A program made the position numbers and the translations under genes. Positions 25,121-35,092 of a stretch of DNA of 64,000 nt are shown here, in pieces. The DNA is from Novosphingobium sp. FKTRR1 (GTDB taxonomy: Bacteria; Pseudomonadota; Alphaproteobacteria; Sphingomonadales; Sphingomonadaceae), in NCBI RefSeq assembly GCF_020404405.1, contig NZ_JAIZDA010000010.1, forward strand, positions 78,004-142,003. Direction: 5' to 3'. The notes under the pieces are model-generated. The model was not told the origin of the DNA. It worked only from the letters and a program-made list of their open reading frames with translations, and made no database searches. Numbering within the stretch: the stretch's first letter is position 1; the number at the start of each line of letters is the position of its first letter.

Positions 25121-25522
25121 TCAGGCTTCGGCGGTGGCGGCAGCTTCGGCGGGTGCCGCTGCTTCGGCAGCAGCTTCAGCGGCCGCAGCAGCCTTGGCAG
25201 CCTTGTCCTCGGCGCGTTCCTTGGCCTTCTTGCCGGGCACGCCAGCGTTCGGGTTGTAGGTTACGGCGCGTTCCTTGATCCCGGCCTTGTCGAGCAGACG
25301 GGCAACGCGGTCGGTCGGCTGTGCGCCGACGCCCAGCCAGTAGCGGACGCGGTCTTCGACCAGACGCACGCGATCGGTGGCGTCCTTGGCGAGCAGCGGG
25401 TTGTAGGTGCCAACCTGTTCCAGATACTTGCCGTCACGCGGAGCGCGGCTGTTGGACACGACGATCTTGTAATAAGGGCGCTTCTTGGAACCGCCGCGCG
25501 ACAGACGCAGAGAAACAGACAT
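25121..25522 (-). CDS. rpsP: 30S ribosomal protein S16 with a long Ala-rich tail
   Basis: 133 aa against about 80-90 for the family. The S16 core is complete ([56 protein letters not shown]). After residue 90 the chain becomes a low-complexity tail of Ala, Glu and Lys, a helical extension seen in several alphaproteobacterial S16 proteins. The start is ATG 25522 with AAAGG 8 nt upstream; a TTG immediately before it is not needed. It follows ffh by 49 nt and precedes rimM by 5 nt. Confidence 0.97.
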   Translation of the reverse strand: MSVSLRLSRGGSKKRPYYKIVVSNSRAPRDGKYLEQVGTYNPLLAKDATDRVRLVEDRVRYWLGVGAQPTDRVARLLDKAGIKERAVTYNPNAGVPGKKAKERAEDKAAKAAAAAEAAAEAAAPAEAAATAEA

Positions 25523-25571
25523 CAAACGTACCTTTCTGTAAATATTTCAAAACCAAACCAATATTCAAAAA

Positions 25572-27074
25572 TCACTTGCGCTTGAGCAGGTCGCCCAGAT
25601 TGGACGGCATGCCGCCGCCCAGACCCGGCAGCGAACCAAGCCCGCCGCCTGCGCCGCCGCCCAGACCGCCCATGCCACCGCCAAGACCACCGGGCCCCAT
25701 CTGCTGGTCCAGACCCGGCATCGCGCCGCCAAGGCCGCCCTTGCCGAACAGACCGGCCAGCCCCTTGAGCCCGCCCATCTTGCGGATTTGCTTCATGGCC
25801 TTGGCCATTTCCTGATGCATCTTGATCAGCTTGTTGACGTCCTGCACTTGCGTGCCCGAACCCTTGGCAATGCGGATCTTGCGCTTGGCGTTGAGCAGTT
25901 CGGGGCGCGTGCGCTCCTGCGGGGTCATCGAGCCGATGATGGCATCCATATGCAACAGCACCCGGTCATCCATCCCCGACTGCGCCATGGCCTGCTTGGC
26001 CTTTTTCATTCCCGGCATCAGCCCGGCGAGAGCGCCAAGGCCGCCCATCCGCTGCATCTGCTGCAACTGGGTGCGCAAGTCGGTCATGTCGAACTGGCCC
26101 TTGGCCATCCGCGCGGCGAGCTTTTCAGCCTCGTCCGCCTGAACCGTCGCCGCCGCCTTTTCGACGATGGAAACGATGTCGCCCATGCCCAGGATGCGAC
26201 CGGCCACGCGCTCGGGATGGAACGGCTCGATCGCGTCGAGCTTTTCGCCGGTCCCGGCAAACTTGATCGGCTTGCCGGTGACCGCGCGCATCGACAGCGC
26301 CGCACCGCCGCGCGCATCGCCGTCCATCCGGGTCAGCACCACGCCGGTCAGATCGACCTGCCCGGCAAAATTCTGCGCAACGTTGACCGCGTCCTGCCCG
26401 GTCAGCGAATCGACCACCAGCAGCGTTTCGCGCGGGGTCGAGATGGCGGCGACCGCCTTCATCTCGTCCATCAGCGCCTGATCGACGTGCAGGCGACCTG
26501 CGGTATCGAGCATCAGCACGTCGACCGCCTGAAGCTTGGCCGCATTGAGCGCGCGCGTGGCGATCTCGACCGGGTGCTGCCCGACGATGATCGGCAGCGT
26601 GGCAACGCCGGCCTGCTCGCCAAGCACCTTCAACTGTTCCTGCGCCGCCGGACGATTGACGTCGAGCGAGGCCATCAGGACTTTCTTGCCCTGCTTTTCC
26701 TTCAGCAGCTTGGCGATCTTGGCGGTGCTGGTGGTCTTGCCCGAACCCTGCAGGCCGACCATCATGATCACCACCGGCGGGGTTGCCGCCAGATCAAGCT
26801 CGGCCGTGCCGCCGCCGAGCATTTCGATCAGCGCGTCGTTGACGATCTTGACGACCTGCTGCCCGGGTGTGACCGAGCGCAGCACCGACTGGCCGACCGC
26901 CTGTTCGGTCACGCCATCGACAAAGCGACGGACCACTGGCAGCGCGACGTCGGCTTCCAGCAGGGCGATGCGCACTTCGCGCATGGCCGCGCGCACGTCG
27001 TCTTCCTGCAGCGCACCGCGACCGCGCAGACGGTCAAAGACCCCGCTCAGCCGGTCGGAAAGACTGTCGAACAC
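25572..27074 (-). CDS. ffh: Signal recognition particle protein (SRP54 homologue)
   Basis: 500 aa from a GTG at 27074 preceded by AGGAG with 7-nt spacing; the protein then begins (V/M)FDSLSDRLSGVFDRL as expected. The N domain is followed by the GTPase domain (P-loop GLQGSGKTTSTAKIA, DTAGRLHVDQ, TRMDGDARGG) and the Met-rich M domain with the RNA-binding stretch RIAKGSGTQVQDVNKLI. The last 60 residues are Gly/Met-rich. Ffh binds signal peptides and 4.5S RNA and delivers ribosomes to FtsY, whose gene is at 31296. The longer open frame to 27176 lacks homology. Confidence 0.97.
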   Translation of the reverse strand: MFDSLSDRLSGVFDRLRGRGALQEDDVRAAMREVRIALLEADVALPVVRRFVDGVTEQAVGQSVLRSVTPGQQVVKIVNDALIEMLGGGTAELDLAATPPVVIMMVGLQGSGKTTSTAKIAKLLKEKQGKKVLMASLDVNRPAAQEQLKVLGEQAGVATLPIIVGQHPVEIATRALNAAKLQAVDVLMLDTAGRLHVDQALMDEMKAVAAISTPRETLLVVDSLTGQDAVNVAQNFAGQVDLTGVVLTRMDGDARGGAALSMRAVTGKPIKFAGTGEKLDAIEPFHPERVAGRILGMGDIVSIVEKAAATVQADEAEKLAARMAKGQFDMTDLRTQLQQMQRMGGLGALAGLMPGMKKAKQAMAQSGMDDRVLLHMDAIIGSMTPQERTRPELLNAKRKIRIAKGSGTQVQDVNKLIKMHQEMAKAMKQIRKMGGLKGLAGLFGKGGLGGAMPGLDQQMGPGGLGGGMGGLGGGAGGGLGSLPGLGGGMPSNLGDLLKRK

Positions 27075-27329
27075 GCACGAACTCCTGCTACCTGCCAACT
27101 TCTGCCGCCCCGAAAGGGACCAAAACGCCGAAAACGCCGGTGGGCGAAACCTCGCCGACCAGCGTTTGGCGTCCATGACAGATGCCGACTGCTACGATGC
27201 CAGGCGGTGCACCCGATCAGGTGCCGAATCCGCATGACCCAGCGCGCTTAGACTCATCACCGCCAAAACGCAAGCTTGGCGGGCAACCCGCCGGCCAACG
27301 GACGCGCATCGCGACGCATTGGTGCCAAA

Positions 27330-29189
27330 ATGGTGACGGTTTTGACTGATGACGCGCGATTTAACGAATCTTTCAGTGCAAGACCCTATGTCGAAAATAC
27401 AGAAGCAGCGAAAGTCGTGGCCAAACCAATGCCTGATGGCCGATCCAAACACCGCACCATTGCTCCGCAAGCGATGCATCCTGCACTCAGTGTAGTGGAA
27501 CGGGCTGCCCCCGGTCCTGACGTGGTGGGCATCGGCATCGTGATTGCAACGCTTATACTGTTCGTCGGCACCGGGTCGACAGTACTTACCCGCATTGTCC
27601 GCGGCTATCTGTACGGTGAAGCCAATGGCGATCTGCTGTTGGGTAACGCATTGATCCTGAACATCGCCTTGCTGATCTTGGGGTGGCGGCGCTATGCCGA
27701 CCTCTCGCACGAAGTCTTGACCCGGCGCATTGCCGAGGCGGAAGCCCGCAAGCTGGCGCATACCGACGCGCTGACCGGTTGCCTCAATCGCCGCAGCATC
27801 GACGGGGCGATCGAGGCGCTGGCCCACCACGCCGCCATGACCGGCAAGGAACTGGTCGTGGCCGTCATTGATCTTGACCGCTTCAAGCGGTCGAACGACG
27901 CGCACGGCCATCAGGTCGGCGATGCCCTGCTGGTGGAAACCGCGCGGCGGCTTGCCGGCTTGCTGCCTAAGGGTTCGTTGCTGGGCCGCATGGGTGGCGA
28001 CGAATTCGTCACGGCCACGATCCTTGCCCCGGCAAGCGCGGCGGCGGGCGGCGCGGACACCAACGGGTCGGACCCGGATGAGCTGGGCAAAGCCATCGCC
28101 GAAGGCCTAGGGCAGCCGATCGACACGCACGGCATCAGGGTTCCGGTGTCCGCCTCGATCGGGTTGGCCCGCGCCATTCCCGAAAACGGCAAATCCGTTG
28201 CGCGGCTGGTGCAGGACTTGCTGCACCGCGCCGATCTGGCGATGTATCAGGCCAAGCGCAACGGCCGCGATCGCTTTTGCTGGTTCGATCCCACGATGGA
28301 AAACGAACTGCAGTATCGCGCCAATCTTGAACAGGCGCTGCGCGACGGGATCGCGCTGGGCGAGTTCGTGCCGTTCTACGAACGACAGGTCGACATCGAG
28401 AGCGGCGACCTGATCGGTTTCGAGATGCTGGCGCGGTGGCAATCGCCGGTCCACGGACTGGTGATGCCCGACGTGTTCATTCCGATCGCCGAGGATCTGG
28501 GTCTGATCGCCGAACTTTCCGAACGGCTGATCCGTCAGGCGCTGGCCGATGCGCGGTCGTGGCCGGATCATCTGGTACTGGCAGTCAACATCTCGCCGCG
28601 CCAGTTGCGCGATCCGTGGTTTTCGCAAAGATTGCTCAAGCTGTTGCTCGAAGCGGGCTTTCCGCCGTCGCGGCTGGATGTCGAGATCACCGAAAGCTGC
28701 CTGCACGAAAACATCGGGGTCGTCCGCACGCTGATCACCTCGCTGCGCAATCAGGGCGTCAAGATCTCGCTCGACGATTTCGGCACCGGCTATTCCAGCA
28801 TCGCACAATTGCGCAGCCTGCCGTTCGACCGCATCAAGATCGACCGTAGCTTCGTGACAAGCATGGGCGACAACCGCGACAGCGACACGATCGTTTCGGC
28901 CATCGCCTCGCTGGGACAGGGGCTGGGCCTGCCGATCACTGCCGAGGGCGTGGAAACCGAACCGGTGCGGGCAATGCTGTGTCGCATGGGCCTGTTGCGC
29001 GGTCAGGGCTACCTTTACGGCACCCCGGTATGCGCTGCCGATGTGGGACGCGATCTTGTCGCCATGGGGTTTTCGCCGCCAGTTGCCGCACCGCTGCACG
29101 CCGCTTCAAGCAATGGCGTCATCGCCGACGAAAGCGCCAGCAACGATCACGCTGAAGGAAGCATCAGGACACGCGCCGCGCTCGGTTGA
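27330..29189 (+). CDS. Membrane-bound GGDEF-EAL protein (cyclic di-GMP turnover)
   Basis: About 619 aa. Two hydrophobic segments (VVGIGIVIATLILFVGTG and LLLGNALILNIALLIL) precede a GGDEF domain with an intact GGDEF (GRMGGDEFV) and no RxxD inhibitory site at the usual position, then an EAL domain with FEMLARW (E-M-L for E-A-L), NISPRQLRDPWF, EITESCL, DDFGTGYSS and AEGVET. Key EAL metal ligands appear intact, so both synthesis and hydrolysis of c-di-GMP are possible. The start is uncertain: ATG 27330 lacks a clear SD site, and ATGs at 27429 or 27474 are alternatives; a TTGACT at 27342 would favour a later start. It is divergent from ffh. Confidence 0.88.
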   Translation: MVTVLTDDARFNESFSARPYVENTEAAKVVAKPMPDGRSKHRTIAPQAMHPALSVVERAAPGPDVVGIGIVIATLILFVGTGSTVLTRIVRGYLYGEANGDLLLGNALILNIALLILGWRRYADLSHEVLTRRIAEAEARKLAHTDALTGCLNRRSIDGAIEALAHHAAMTGKELVVAVIDLDRFKRSNDAHGHQVGDALLVETARRLAGLLPKGSLLGRMGGDEFVTATILAPASAAAGGADTNGSDPDELGKAIAEGLGQPIDTHGIRVPVSASIGLARAIPENGKSVARLVQDLLHRADLAMYQAKRNGRDRFCWFDPTMENELQYRANLEQALRDGIALGEFVPFYERQVDIESGDLIGFEMLARWQSPVHGLVMPDVFIPIAEDLGLIAELSERLIRQALADARSWPDHLVLAVNISPRQLRDPWFSQRLLKLLLEAGFPPSRLDVEITESCLHENIGVVRTLITSLRNQGVKISLDDFGTGYSSIAQLRSLPFDRIKIDRSFVTSMGDNRDSDTIVSAIASLGQGLGLPITAEGVETEPVRAMLCRMGLLRGQGYLYGTPVCAADVGRDLVAMGFSPPVAAPLHAASSNGVIADESASNDHAEGSIRTRAALG

Positions 29190-29272
29190 GCCACCGCTGG
29201 AACCTGTTTTCGCGACGGCGCCGCAGTGCACAGGCGGTTGCGGTTCGTCCTCAGGCCGCCTAGATCGCGGCG

Positions 29273-30094
29273 ATGCCTATTCCCTTCCGCAAGATGCATG
29301 GCCTTGGCAACGATTTCGTGGTCATCGATGCCCGCGCCACGCCGCTATCCATGACCACGCGCCGCGCAGCAGCGCTGGCCGACCGGTACACCGGCATCGG
29401 TTGCGACCAGTTGATCGTGCTTGAACCGTCCGATCAGGCCGACGTGCGCATGCGCATCTTCAACACCGATGGCAGCGAAGTGGAAGCTTGCGGCAATGCC
29501 AGCCGCGCGGTCGGCCTGCTGCTGGCCGATGAGCGTGGTGGCAGCACGCGCATCGAAACGCTGGGCGGGTTGATCCACGCGCTGGCCACTGCTGAAGGGG
29601 TGACCGTCGACATGGGCGTGCCCCGGTTCGACTGGAAGGACATCCCCCTCGCCTATGCCATGGATACGCTGCACCTGCCGGTCGGCTGGGAAGACCTGAA
29701 CGGCCCGGTTGCCGTCAACGTCGGCAACCCGCATGTGATCTTCTTCGTACCCGATGCCGATGCAATCGATCTTGCCCGGCTGGGGCCGCTGATCGAAAAC
29801 GATCCGTTGTTCCCGGCGCGCATCAACGTCAACGTCGCCAGCCTGATCGGCCCCGACCACTTGCGCCTGCACGTATGGGAGCGCGGCGTCGGACTGACCC
29901 GCGCGTGCGGCACCGGCGCGTGCGCGACCGCGATCGGCGCGATGCGGCGCAAACTGGTGGGCCGCACAGTGCGCGTCGATCTGCCCGGCGGGCCGTTGAG
30001 CATCGCCTGGACCGCCGACGACCGCATTCTGATGACCGGCCCGGCGCAAACCAGCTTTGTCGGCAGCTTTGTGGATGCGGACTACCCGGCGTGA
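29273..30094 (+). CDS. dapF: Diaminopimelate epimerase
   Basis: 273 aa. Converts LL- to meso-diaminopimelate for peptidoglycan and lysine. The two catalytic cysteines are in EACGNASRAVG and RACGTGACAT; the N-terminus FRKMHGLGNDFVVIDAR is typical. It is the first gene of dapF-mtaB-ftsY-ispZ; its stop overlaps the GTG of mtaB (GTGA, 30091-30094). asd at 15291 supplies the same pathway. Confidence 0.96.
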   Translation: MPIPFRKMHGLGNDFVVIDARATPLSMTTRRAAALADRYTGIGCDQLIVLEPSDQADVRMRIFNTDGSEVEACGNASRAVGLLLADERGGSTRIETLGGLIHALATAEGVTVDMGVPRFDWKDIPLAYAMDTLHLPVGWEDLNGPVAVNVGNPHVIFFVPDADAIDLARLGPLIENDPLFPARINVNVASLIGPDHLRLHVWERGVGLTRACGTGACATAIGAMRRKLVGRTVRVDLPGGPLSIAWTADDRILMTGPAQTSFVGSFVDADYPA

Positions 30095-31299
30095 GCGATG
30101 CAGCCGCCTCCGATCGCGTGGTGACGCTGGGCTGTCGGCTGAATCTGGCCGAGAGCGAGGCGATCCGTGCCATGGTCGCCGGGGCAGAGCAGCAGACCGT
30201 CGTCGTCAATTCCTGCGCAGTGACCGCCGAAGCGGTGCGCCAGTCGCGGCGCGCGGTGCGGCGGCTGCGGCGCGACCACCCGGCTGCCCGGCTGGTGGTC
30301 ACCGGATGCGCGGCAACGATCGACCCCACCGCCTTTGCCGCAATGGCCGAGGTCGATGCCGTGGTCACAAATCCAGCCAAGCTGACCCCGGCAAGCTGGC
30401 AGACCGATGGACCGGGCCGGGTACTTCCGACTTCCGCCACTGCCTCTGGGCGCCACACCCGCGCGTTCGTGCCGGTGCAGACCGGGTGCGATCATGCCTG
30501 CACCTTCTGCATCATCCCGCAGGGACGCGGCGCCAGTGTGTCGACCCCGATTGCGGACGTGCTGCGCACCGTGGAGCGCCATCTGGCGCTGGGCGTGGGC
30601 GAAGTGGTGCTGACCGGCGTCGACGTGACCGGCTGGGGCGCCGACTTGCCCGATGCGCCGCGCCTTGGCGCACTGGTCGCCGCGATCCTGCGCGAATTTC
30701 CGGGCCTTGACCGCCTGCGCCTGTCGTCGCTCGACGGGGTTGAGATCGACGAGGCGCTGTTCGAACTCGTCACCGCAGAGCCGCGCGTGATGCCCCACAT
30801 CCACCTGTCGCTGCAGTCGGGTGACGATATGGTGCTCAAGCGGATGAGGCGCCGCCATTCGCGCGCGCAGGCGGTGGCGCTGGTCGAGCGGTTGAAGGCC
30901 AGACGACCGGAGATCGCCATCGGCGCAGACCTGATTGCGGGCTTTCCCACCGAAAGCGCCCAGATGCACGCCAACAATGTGGCGCTGGTGCGCGATTGCA
31001 TGATCGTCCACGGCCACGTCTTTCCCTATTCCCCGCGCCCCGGCACCCCGGCCGCGCGGATGCCGCAAGTCGATCCGCCGCTTGTGCGCCAACGCGCCGC
31101 CGACGTACGCGCCGCCGTGGCCGATGAACGCGCGGGCTGGCTGCAATCGTTGCTGGGCAAACCGCGCAAGGTGCTTGCCGAACGCGACGGCACCGGCCAT
31201 GCGCCGGACTTTGCCCCTTACCGCCTGCCGCCCGGTGCCGCGCCGGGCGCTGTGCTGACGATCACCCCCACCCGGATCAGCGAAGGATTGCTGGCATGA
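30091..31299 (+). CDS. mtaB: tRNA (N6-threonylcarbamoyladenosine37) methylthiotransferase
   Basis: 402 aa from GTG 30091. Radical-SAM enzyme that turns t6A37 into ms2t6A37. The N-terminal UPF0004 domain has the first cluster ligands in VTLGCRLN, VNSCAVT and VTGCAAT; the radical-SAM CxxxCxxC is GCDHACTFCIIPQGRG; the segment HLSLQSGDD follows. TLGCRLN (not GCQMN) separates MtaB from MiaB. The TRAM-like C-terminus is short. Coupled by 4-nt overlaps to dapF before and ftsY after. Confidence 0.93.
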   Translation: MSDAAASDRVVTLGCRLNLAESEAIRAMVAGAEQQTVVVNSCAVTAEAVRQSRRAVRRLRRDHPAARLVVTGCAATIDPTAFAAMAEVDAVVTNPAKLTPASWQTDGPGRVLPTSATASGRHTRAFVPVQTGCDHACTFCIIPQGRGASVSTPIADVLRTVERHLALGVGEVVLTGVDVTGWGADLPDAPRLGALVAAILREFPGLDRLRLSSLDGVEIDEALFELVTAEPRVMPHIHLSLQSGDDMVLKRMRRRHSRAQAVALVERLKARRPEIAIGADLIAGFPTESAQMHANNVALVRDCMIVHGHVFPYSPRPGTPAARMPQVDPPLVRQRAADVRAAVADERAGWLQSLLGKPRKVLAERDGTGHAPDFAPYRLPPGAAPGAVLTITPTRISEGLLA

Positions 31300-32222
31300 G
31301 TACCGAAAGCTGGTCCGAGCGCCTTCTCGGCGGCTTGCGCAAGACATCGGAGCGACTGGCCGGCAACCTCGCCGGGCTTGGTGGCACCACGCGCCTGACC
31401 GACGAACAGCTTGACGAGATCGAGGATGCGCTGATCCTGTCAGACCTCGGTCCGCGCGCGGCCGCCCGCATCTGCGAGCGGTTGCGCAGCGCCCGGTTCG
31501 ACGAGGGACTGGACGACTTGCGCCTGCGCGAAGCGGTGGCCGACGAGATCGCCGCGATCCTGCGGCCGGTGGCCAAGCCGCTCGATATCGTCGCCTTCCC
31601 GCGCCCGCAGGTCATTCTGGTGATCGGGGTCAACGGTTCGGGCAAGACCACGACCATCGCCAAGCTGGCACACCTGTTTCAGGAACAGGACTATTCGGTG
31701 ATGCTGGCGGCGGGTGATACCTTTCGCGCAGCCGCCATCGGCCAGTTGCAGGTCTGGGCCGACCGGCTGGGCATCGATGTCGTCACCGGACCCGAAGGCG
31801 GCGATCCCGCCTCGATCGTGTTCGACGCGGTCAAGCGCGCCACCGACACCGGCATCGACGTGCTGATCGTCGACACGGCAGGGCGCCTGCACAACAAACG
31901 CGAACTGATGGACGAACTGGCCAAGGTGCGCCGCGTGCTGGGTCGGCTGAACCCAGAAGCGCCGCACGACGTGGTGCTGGTGCTCGATGCCACCAATGGC
32001 CAGAACGCGCTGCAACAGATCGAGATTTTCCGCGAGGTAGCGGGTGTTTCGGGCCTGATCATGACCAAGCTCGACGGCACCGCGCGCGGCGGCGTGCTGG
32101 TGGCGGCGGCCGAGCAGTACGGCCTGCCGATCCATGCCATCGGCGTGGGTGAAAAGATCGACGACTTGCGCCCCTTCGACCCCGATCTGGTGGCCAAAGT
32201 CATTGCCGGAGTGTTCCAGTGA
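31296..32222 (+). CDS. ftsY: Signal recognition particle receptor FtsY
   Basis: 308 aa; a short form with only a brief N-terminal region, lacking the long acidic A domain of the enteric protein. The N domain is followed by the GTPase domain: P-loop GVNGSGKTTTIAKLA, AAGDTFRAAAIGQLQ, DTAGRLHNKRELMDEL, DATNGQNAL and TKLDGTARGG. It is the membrane docking partner of Ffh (25572). ATGA overlap with mtaB and GTGA overlap with ispZ. Confidence 0.96.
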   Translation: MSTESWSERLLGGLRKTSERLAGNLAGLGGTTRLTDEQLDEIEDALILSDLGPRAAARICERLRSARFDEGLDDLRLREAVADEIAAILRPVAKPLDIVAFPRPQVILVIGVNGSGKTTTIAKLAHLFQEQDYSVMLAAGDTFRAAAIGQLQVWADRLGIDVVTGPEGGDPASIVFDAVKRATDTGIDVLIVDTAGRLHNKRELMDELAKVRRVLGRLNPEAPHDVVLVLDATNGQNALQQIEIFREVAGVSGLIMTKLDGTARGGVLVAAAEQYGLPIHAIGVGEKIDDLRPFDPDLVAKVIAGVFQ

Positions 32223-32908
32223 GCGAAGCCCAAGCACCTGCACCCGCCCCCGCTCCCGCCCCCGCTCCCGGCAGCCCCAAGCCCGGCGCATCGTGGATCA
32301 ACCTTGCGGTCGATTACGGTCCGCTGCTGGTGTTCTTCGTCGCCTATCGCCTGTTCAGCCCAAAGGATGCGGGCGACGCAGGACTTGGCGCGGTGGTGGC
32401 GGTGACCAAGGGGACGGTCGCCTTCATGGCCGCCACGGTGCTGGCGCTGATCGTATCCAAGTGGCGGCTGGGCAAGATCTCGCCGATGCTGTGGCTGTCG
32501 TCCGCGCTGATCCTCGGCTTTGGCGCGTTGACCGTGTTTCTGGGCGATCCGTTCTGGATTCAGGTGAAGCCGACCGCAATCTACCTGGTGTTCGCCGCCG
32601 TGCTGTTCGGCGGGTTGTGGCGCGGCAAGGCAGTGCTGCGCACGCTGCTGCAAAGCGCGTTCGACGGCCTGTCCGACGAAGGCTGGATGAAACTGTCGCG
32701 GAACTGGGCGTTCTTCTTCCTGTTCCTCGCCGTGCTGAACGAAGTGCTGCGCCACACGCTCAGCTTTGACGGCTGGTTGCAGGCCAAGTTGTGGGGCGTC
32801 ACCAGCCTGTCGTTCCTGTTCACATTCGCACAGATACCGATGCTGTTGCGCCATGGGCTGGGCGATGAAGCCAAGGCCGAAGTGGAAAGCGAAACGCCGC
32901 AGGGTTGA
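32219..32908 (+). CDS. ispZ: Inner-membrane septation protein A (YciB/IspZ family)
   Basis: 229 aa. Five or six membrane helices with family segments DYGPLLVFFVAYRLF, FGALTVFLGDPFWIQVKPT, RKAVLRTLLQ-like GKAVLRTLLQSAF and NEVLRHTL. YciB-type proteins keep cell-envelope and division integrity. The N-terminus carries a coding repeat of Ala-Pro (APAPAPAPAPAPG), unusual for the family. The start is GTG 32219, overlapping the ftsY TGA. It is the last gene of the operon and converges on kup. Confidence 0.92.
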   Translation: MSEAQAPAPAPAPAPAPGSPKPGASWINLAVDYGPLLVFFVAYRLFSPKDAGDAGLGAVVAVTKGTVAFMAATVLALIVSKWRLGKISPMLWLSSALILGFGALTVFLGDPFWIQVKPTAIYLVFAAVLFGGLWRGKAVLRTLLQSAFDGLSDEGWMKLSRNWAFFFLFLAVLNEVLRHTLSFDGWLQAKLWGVTSLSFLFTFAQIPMLLRHGLGDEAKAEVESETPQG

Positions 32909-32949
32909 TTGCCGCGTTCCCAAAAGCCCGATGGCAGCACCGGCCAAGC

Positions 32950-34893
32950 TCAGATCTTCATCTGGCTGCCCAGTTCGACCACGCGGTTGGTCGGCAGTTT
33001 GAAGAACACCATGGCGCTGGTCGCGTTGCGCAGCATCCATGAGAACAGTTTTTCGCGCCAGATTGCCATGCCCGGCGTGTCCGATGGCAGCAGCGTCTGG
33101 CGCGACAGGAAGAAGCTGGTGCGCATCATGTCGAACGGTGCGCCGCACATCGCCACATCGCGCAGGGCAAGCGGCACGTCGGTATCCTCAAGGAAGCCGA
33201 AGCGCAGCGTCAGGCGGTAGAAGCCATTGCCGAAATCCTTGACCAGCGCACGCTTGGCCGGATCGACTGCGGGCATGTCCTCGATCTGCACGGTCATGAT
33301 GACCACGCGTTCGTGCAACACCTTGTTGTGCTTGATGTTGTGCAGCAGCGCCGAGGGAACGCCGGTCATGCTCGAAGCCATGAACACCGCCGTGCCGGGC
33401 ACCCGCGTGGCGCTGGAATGCGCGGACTTGGTGAACACCTCCAGCGGCAGCGCGGCCGAAGCCATGTGCGCGCGCATCAACTGGCGGCCCCGGCTCCACG
33501 TGGTCAGCAGCGTGAAGATGGCCAGCCCCATCAGCAACGGCACCCAGCCGCCTTCGGGGATTTTGGTCAGGTTTGCGCCGAGGTAGCCCGCGTCGATGAA
33601 GAAGAACAGGCCGAGCAGCGGCACCGCCACAATCGGCTTCCACTGCCACAGCCGCAGCAGCACGACCGCCAGCAACACGTTGTCGATCAGCATCGCGCCG
33701 GTCACCGCGATGCCATAAGTCGCGGTCAGGTTGGACGAGCTCTTGAACACCAGCACCAGCAGAATGACCGCGACCATCAGCGTCGAATTGATCATCGGGA
33801 TGAAGATTTGCCCCGCTGCCGCGCTGGTGTGGCGGATCGCCATGCGCGGCACCAGACCAAGCTGGATTGCCTGCTGCGTCACCGAGAACGTGCCCGAGAT
33901 GACCGCCTGGCTGGCGATGATCGCGGCCAGGCTGGCGATCACCAGCAACGGCCACTGGAACCATTGCGGGGCCAGATAGAAGAACGGGCTGGCCTTGGCT
34001 GCAGGCGTACTTAGCAGCAGCGCCGCCTGCCCCAGATAGTTGAGCACCAGCGCCGGCAAGACCAGAAAAGCCCAGCCCAGCCGGATCGGCTTGCGCCCGA
34101 AATGGCCCATGTCGGCATAGAGCGCCTCAGCCCCGGTCACCGCCAGCACGGCCGCGCCCATCGCCACGAACCCGCGCCACGGATCGGCGGTGAACATCGC
34201 CACGGCATGCAGCGGATTGAGCGCGCCGATCACTTGCGGTTGGTTGGCGATGCCGGCCAGCCCCAGTCCGGCGATGGTCAGGAAATAGACCAGCATGATC
34301 GGGCCGAAGAACGCCGCCACGCGCTCGGTCCCGCGCGCCTGAAACAGGAACAGCCCGATCAGGATCAGCACCACCAGCGGCACGACCGCCACATGCAGTT
34401 CGGGCTGATAGACCGCGATACCCTCGATCGCGCCGAGCACCGAAATCGCCGGAGTGATCATGGCATCGCCATAGAACAGCGCCGTGGCGAACACGCCTAG
34501 CAGTACCACGCCCTTGCCCCAGCGACGCCCCGCGCCTTGCTGGTTGATCAGCGCCAGCAGCGCCAGACTGCCGCCTTCGCCCTTGTTGTCGGCACGCATC
34601 ATCACGGTCAGGTACTTGAGCGTCACGATGATCATCATCGACCAGAACATCAGGCTGACGATGCCGAAGATGTGCAGCCGGTCGAGCGGCAGCGGATGAT
34701 GCCCGGCAAACGTGTCGCGCATGGCGTAAAGCGGGCTGGTGCCGATATCGCCGAACACCACGCCCAGCGCACCGATCGCCAGCTTGGGCAGGCCACTGGA
34801 ACGCTCGGCCACGCCCGCGCTCGTCGGCATGCCCCCGGCGCCACGAAGCGCGGCACTTTGCGGTGCAGATTCCGGAAGGGAACTGTCAGACAT
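32950..34893 (-). CDS. kup: Low-affinity potassium uptake protein Kup
   Basis: 647 aa. K+/H+ symporter of the KUP/HAK family with about 12 membrane helices. Signature segments are [16 protein letters not shown] at the N-terminus, [39 protein letters not shown] and [17 protein letters not shown]-terminal cytosolic domain of about 150 residues follows ([34 protein letters not shown]). The start at 34893 gives a Ser/Pro/Gly-rich leader of about 35 residues before the first helix. It stands alone between two operons. Confidence 0.95.
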   Translation of the reverse strand: MSDSSLPESAPQSAALRGAGGMPTSAGVAERSSGLPKLAIGALGVVFGDIGTSPLYAMRDTFAGHHPLPLDRLHIFGIVSLMFWSMMIIVTLKYLTVMMRADNKGEGGSLALLALINQQGAGRRWGKGVVLLGVFATALFYGDAMITPAISVLGAIEGIAVYQPELHVAVVPLVVLILIGLFLFQARGTERVAAFFGPIMLVYFLTIAGLGLAGIANQPQVIGALNPLHAVAMFTADPWRGFVAMGAAVLAVTGAEALYADMGHFGRKPIRLGWAFLVLPALVLNYLGQAALLLSTPAAKASPFFYLAPQWFQWPLLVIASLAAIIASQAVISGTFSVTQQAIQLGLVPRMAIRHTSAAAGQIFIPMINSTLMVAVILLVLVFKSSSNLTATYGIAVTGAMLIDNVLLAVVLLRLWQWKPIVAVPLLGLFFFIDAGYLGANLTKIPEGGWVPLLMGLAIFTLLTTWSRGRQLMRAHMASAALPLEVFTKSAHSSATRVPGTAVFMASSMTGVPSALLHNIKHNKVLHERVVIMTVQIEDMPAVDPAKRALVKDFGNGFYRLTLRFGFLEDTDVPLALRDVAMCGAPFDMMRTSFFLSRQTLLPSDTPGMAIWREKLFSWMLRNATSAMVFFKLPTNRVVELGSQMKI

Positions 34894-35092
34894 GGGAAAC
34901 TTTCAAGCCACGTGCCCCCCGGGCCGGTGTCGCGGACGCCTTTGCCGCGATGCCGGCATTATCAGGCCGGCGCGCGCCCTTAGCACCGCCCGAAAGACGC
35001 TGCAACGCCCTCGCTTGGTGGCCCTTCCGGGATGAAACGGCATGGCATGGCAAGTGTTCCGCAATCGACGCCATGGCGCCGTTTGCAGGCAT

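Noticed and set aside
25121..25240. Possible frameshift or fusion at the end of rpsP
   Set aside because: The Ala/Glu-rich extension is in frame, with normal codon use, and occurs in other alphaproteobacterial S16 proteins.
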